DNA from: Stutzerimonas balearica DSM 6083
Lineage (GTDB): Bacteria > Pseudomonadota > Gammaproteobacteria > Pseudomonadales > Pseudomonadaceae
NCBI RefSeq assembly: GCF_000818015.1
Contig: NZ_CP007511.1
Location: 1,474,001 to 1,538,000 of the forward strand
Length of the DNA: 64,000 nt
Direction of reading: 5' to 3'
Below are positions 61,752 through 64,000 of the stretch, piece after piece (position 1 is the first letter of the stretch; each line of letters opens with the position of its first letter). The position numbers and the translations under genes are program-made. A model generated the notes under the pieces. It had not been told where the DNA came from. It did not search any database and worked only from the letters and a program-made list of their open reading frames with translations.

Positions 61752-63203
61752 GTGACTCAGAAGCCCGACCAGTGTCTTGGTGAATGGATTGACCGCGAAG
61801 CGCTCGCCGAAGCGATGATTCCGCTGATTGGTCAGCTGTACCGTAACAACAACGTGGTGACTTCGATCTACGGACGCGGCCTGATCAATCGTTCGGTCAT
61901 CGAAATCCTCAAGGCCCATCGCTTCGCGCGTCACCGTCTGGCTGACGAGACCGAGCTGTCGGTTCACGATTCCTTCCAGGTGCTCAAGACCATGAGCGAG
62001 ATGAACCTGGGCGCGGCGTCGATCGACCTGGGCAAGATGATCGCCAAGTACAAGGAAAAGGGCGAAGGGCGCGGCCTGGAACAGTTCGTGCGCGACGAGC
62101 TGTCGGCGGTTGCCGACAAGCGTCACGCCGCCGCAGGACACAAGGGCACCGACGTGGTGCTCTATGGTTTCGGCCGTATCGGCCGCCTGCTGGCCCGTAT
62201 CCTGATCGAAAAGACCGGTGGCGGCGACGGGCTGCGCCTGCGTGCCATCGTCGTGCGCAAGGGGGCGGAGAACGATCTGATGAAGCGCGCCAGCCTGCTG
62301 CGCCGCGATTCGGTTCATGGCCCGTTCAATGGCACCATCACCATCGACGAAGCCAGCAACACCATCAGCGCCAACGGCAACCTGATCCAGGTGATCTATT
62401 CGAACGATCCGTCTTCGGTCGATTACACCCAGTACGGTATCGAGAACGCCCTGCTGGTCGACAACACTGGCAAATGGCGGGATGCCGAAGGCCTGAGCCA
62501 GCACCTCAAGTGTGCCGGCGTCGCGCGCGTGGTGTTGACCGCGCCGGGCAAGGGTGAGCTGAAGAACATCGTCCACGGCATCAACCACGGCGAAATCACC
62601 GCCGACGACAAGATCATCTCTGCGGCTTCCTGCACCACCAACGCCATCGTGCCGGTGCTCAAGGCGGTGAATGACCAGTACGGCATCGTCAACGGTCACG
62701 TGGAAACCGTCCACTCCTACACCAACGACCAGAACCTGATCGACAACTTCCACAAGGGCAGTCGTCGTGGCCGCAGTGCTCCATTGAACATGGTGATCAC
62801 CGAGACCGGCGCGGCGACCGCGGCTGCGAAAGCGCTGCCGGTGCTCAAGGGCAAGCTGACCGGCAATGCCATCCGCGTGCCGACGCCGAACGTCTCGATG
62901 GCCATTCTCAATCTCAACCTCGAGAAGGCGACCAGCCGCGACGAAATCAACGAGTACCTGCGTCAGGTGGCCATGCACTCGGAGCTGCACAAGCAGATCG
63001 ACTTCGTCAACTCGCCGGAAGTTGTTTCAACGGATTTCGTCGGTTCCCGCCACGCTGGCGTGGTGGACGCCGAGGCGACCATCTGCAGCGACAACCGCGT
63101 CGTGCTCTACGTCTGGTATGACAACGAGTTCGGCTACAGCTGCCAGGTGGTGCGCGTCATGGAAGAAATGGCCGGGGTCAACCCACCCGCCTTCCCGCGC
63201 TGA
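61752..63203 (+). CDS. Long glyceraldehyde-3-phosphate dehydrogenase homologue
   Basis: A 483-residue protein, about 140 residues longer than ordinary GAPDH. An extra N-terminal domain (about 1-125; GEWIDREALAEAMIPLIGQL, LADETELSVHDSFQVLKTM) precedes the NAD-binding fold (VVLYGFGRIGRLLARILIE). The catalytic Cys is in ISAASCTTNAIVPV, and the family end WYDNEFGYSCQVVRVM is intact. The start is a GTG with AAGGAA ahead. Pseudomonas carries this long form near mfd in addition to a glycolytic GAPDH; it may act in gluconeogenesis or the Entner-Doudoroff pathway (inference). Confidence 0.92.
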   Translation: MTQKPDQCLGEWIDREALAEAMIPLIGQLYRNNNVVTSIYGRGLINRSVIEILKAHRFARHRLADETELSVHDSFQVLKTMSEMNLGAASIDLGKMIAKYKEKGEGRGLEQFVRDELSAVADKRHAAAGHKGTDVVLYGFGRIGRLLARILIEKTGGGDGLRLRAIVVRKGAENDLMKRASLLRRDSVHGPFNGTITIDEASNTISANGNLIQVIYSNDPSSVDYTQYGIENALLVDNTGKWRDAEGLSQHLKCAGVARVVLTAPGKGELKNIVHGINHGEITADDKIISAASCTTNAIVPVLKAVNDQYGIVNGHVETVHSYTNDQNLIDNFHKGSRRGRSAPLNMVITETGAATAAAKALPVLKGKLTGNAIRVPTPNVSMAILNLNLEKATSRDEINEYLRQVAMHSELHKQIDFVNSPEVVSTDFVGSRHAGVVDAEATICSDNRVVLYVWYDNEFGYSCQVVRVMEEMAGVNPPAFPR

Positions 63204-63225
63204 TCGCCAGCGGTCGCCAAAGAAA

Positions 63226-63254
63226 ACGGGAGCCTCAGGGCTCCCGTTTTTTAT
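63226..63254 (+). terminator. Rho-independent terminator of the GAPDH-like gene
   Basis: The stem ACGGGAGC / GCTCCCGT, closed by an inner C-G pair and a 4-nt loop, is followed by six T residues, 23 bp past the stop codon. It is a textbook intrinsic terminator. Confidence 0.93.
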
Positions 63255-63441
63255 TACCCAGAGGTCGAGTTTCCTTTGGGCGTTATTCAGGGTTTGCTTG
63301 TCTGCAGTCAAAAAGCAGCCTGCTTCGGGTGGCCATGCGGCAAGGCAGACCTCTATAATCGGGCGGATTTTTTACCTGGACCTGCGGCATAGCGCCGCGC
63401 CGAAGTCATGTCGGCGTGGCGTAGCGGCTATTAGGCCGCGA

Positions 63442-63471
63442 TTGTCACGCAGGTGCGGAAAGTGCTTATAA
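63442..63471 (+). promoter_or_regulatory. Candidate sigma-70 promoter of nqrA
   Basis: TTGTCA (63442-63447) and TTATAA (63466-63471) are spaced 18 bp apart, and the -10 box lies about 20 bp before the nqrA start codon. The AT-rich stretch stands out in this GC-rich sequence. Confidence 0.55.

Positions 63472-64000
<529 letters not shown>

Overview
The window is a 64 kb piece of a high-GC gammaproteobacterial chromosome. Its gene content and order match Pseudomonas sensu lato. The nearest fit is the P. stutzeri / Stutzerimonas group, inferred from gene neighbourhoods, codon bias towards G/C at third positions, and short palindromic intergenic repeats of a type I associate with that group; no database search was possible. 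It is dense housekeeping and accessory-core chromosome. I see no rRNA, tRNA, CRISPR array, transposase, prophage or integrated plasmid.

Layout. 1-2.4 kb: ComEA-like helix-hairpin-helix protein, a DUF1232 membrane protein and a coupled trio (HTH regulator, unknown protein, Sel1-repeat protein). 2.4-9.5 kb: EAL-CBS-GGDEF protein, Prc tail-specific protease, quinone oxidoreductase, M18 aminopeptidase, RluA-type pseudouridine synthase. 9.5-11.6 kb: the minCDE division-site operon, with a MITE-like repeat touching the minE stop codon. 11.7-16.9 kb: envelope genes (LpxL-type acyltransferase, MlaA coupled to an alpha/beta hydrolase, a small membrane protein, a membrane-anchored GH17 enzyme). 17.3-19.3 kb: yjcH-actP acetate uptake, preceded by about 400 bp rich in perfect palindromes. 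19.4-25.0 kb: SDR oxidoreductase, CynX-type transporter, small conserved proteins and a 7TMR-DISM hybrid histidine kinase.

25.2-30.7 kb: the osmoprotectant N-acetylglutaminylglutamine amide (NAGGN) locus (asnO, NAGGN synthetase, M42 peptidase) with a divergent MarR regulator and a shared palindromic operator. 30.7-35.4 kb: LysR/DUF1127 pair, TSUP exporter, haem-binding DUF3365 protein, MnmC. 35.4-46.6 kb: the classic Pseudomonas gacS ... cysM-rlmD-relA-mazG block, with palindromic repeats flanking mazG. 46.6-55.1 kb: erythromycin-esterase-like protein, small proteins, and the four-gene ligase-associated DNA repair set (MBL exonuclease, ATP-dependent ligase, Lhr-Core helicase, PdeM phosphoesterase) with an unknown repeat-tailed protein upstream. 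55.2-64 kb: SNF2 helicase, csiV, mfd, a long GAPDH homologue and the start of nqrA.

Functional themes are envelope maintenance (prc, lpxL, mlaA, csiV, min), stress and nutrient signalling (relA, gacS, c-di-GMP, NAGGN) and DNA repair (mfd, the ligase-associated set, SNF2). The most interesting leads are the poorly characterised ligase-associated repair operon and its unknown neighbour, the palindromes ahead of yjcH-actP (one matches the PsrA consensus), the NAGGN operator, and the MITE-like and mazG-flanking repeats. I found no clear wholly new system.
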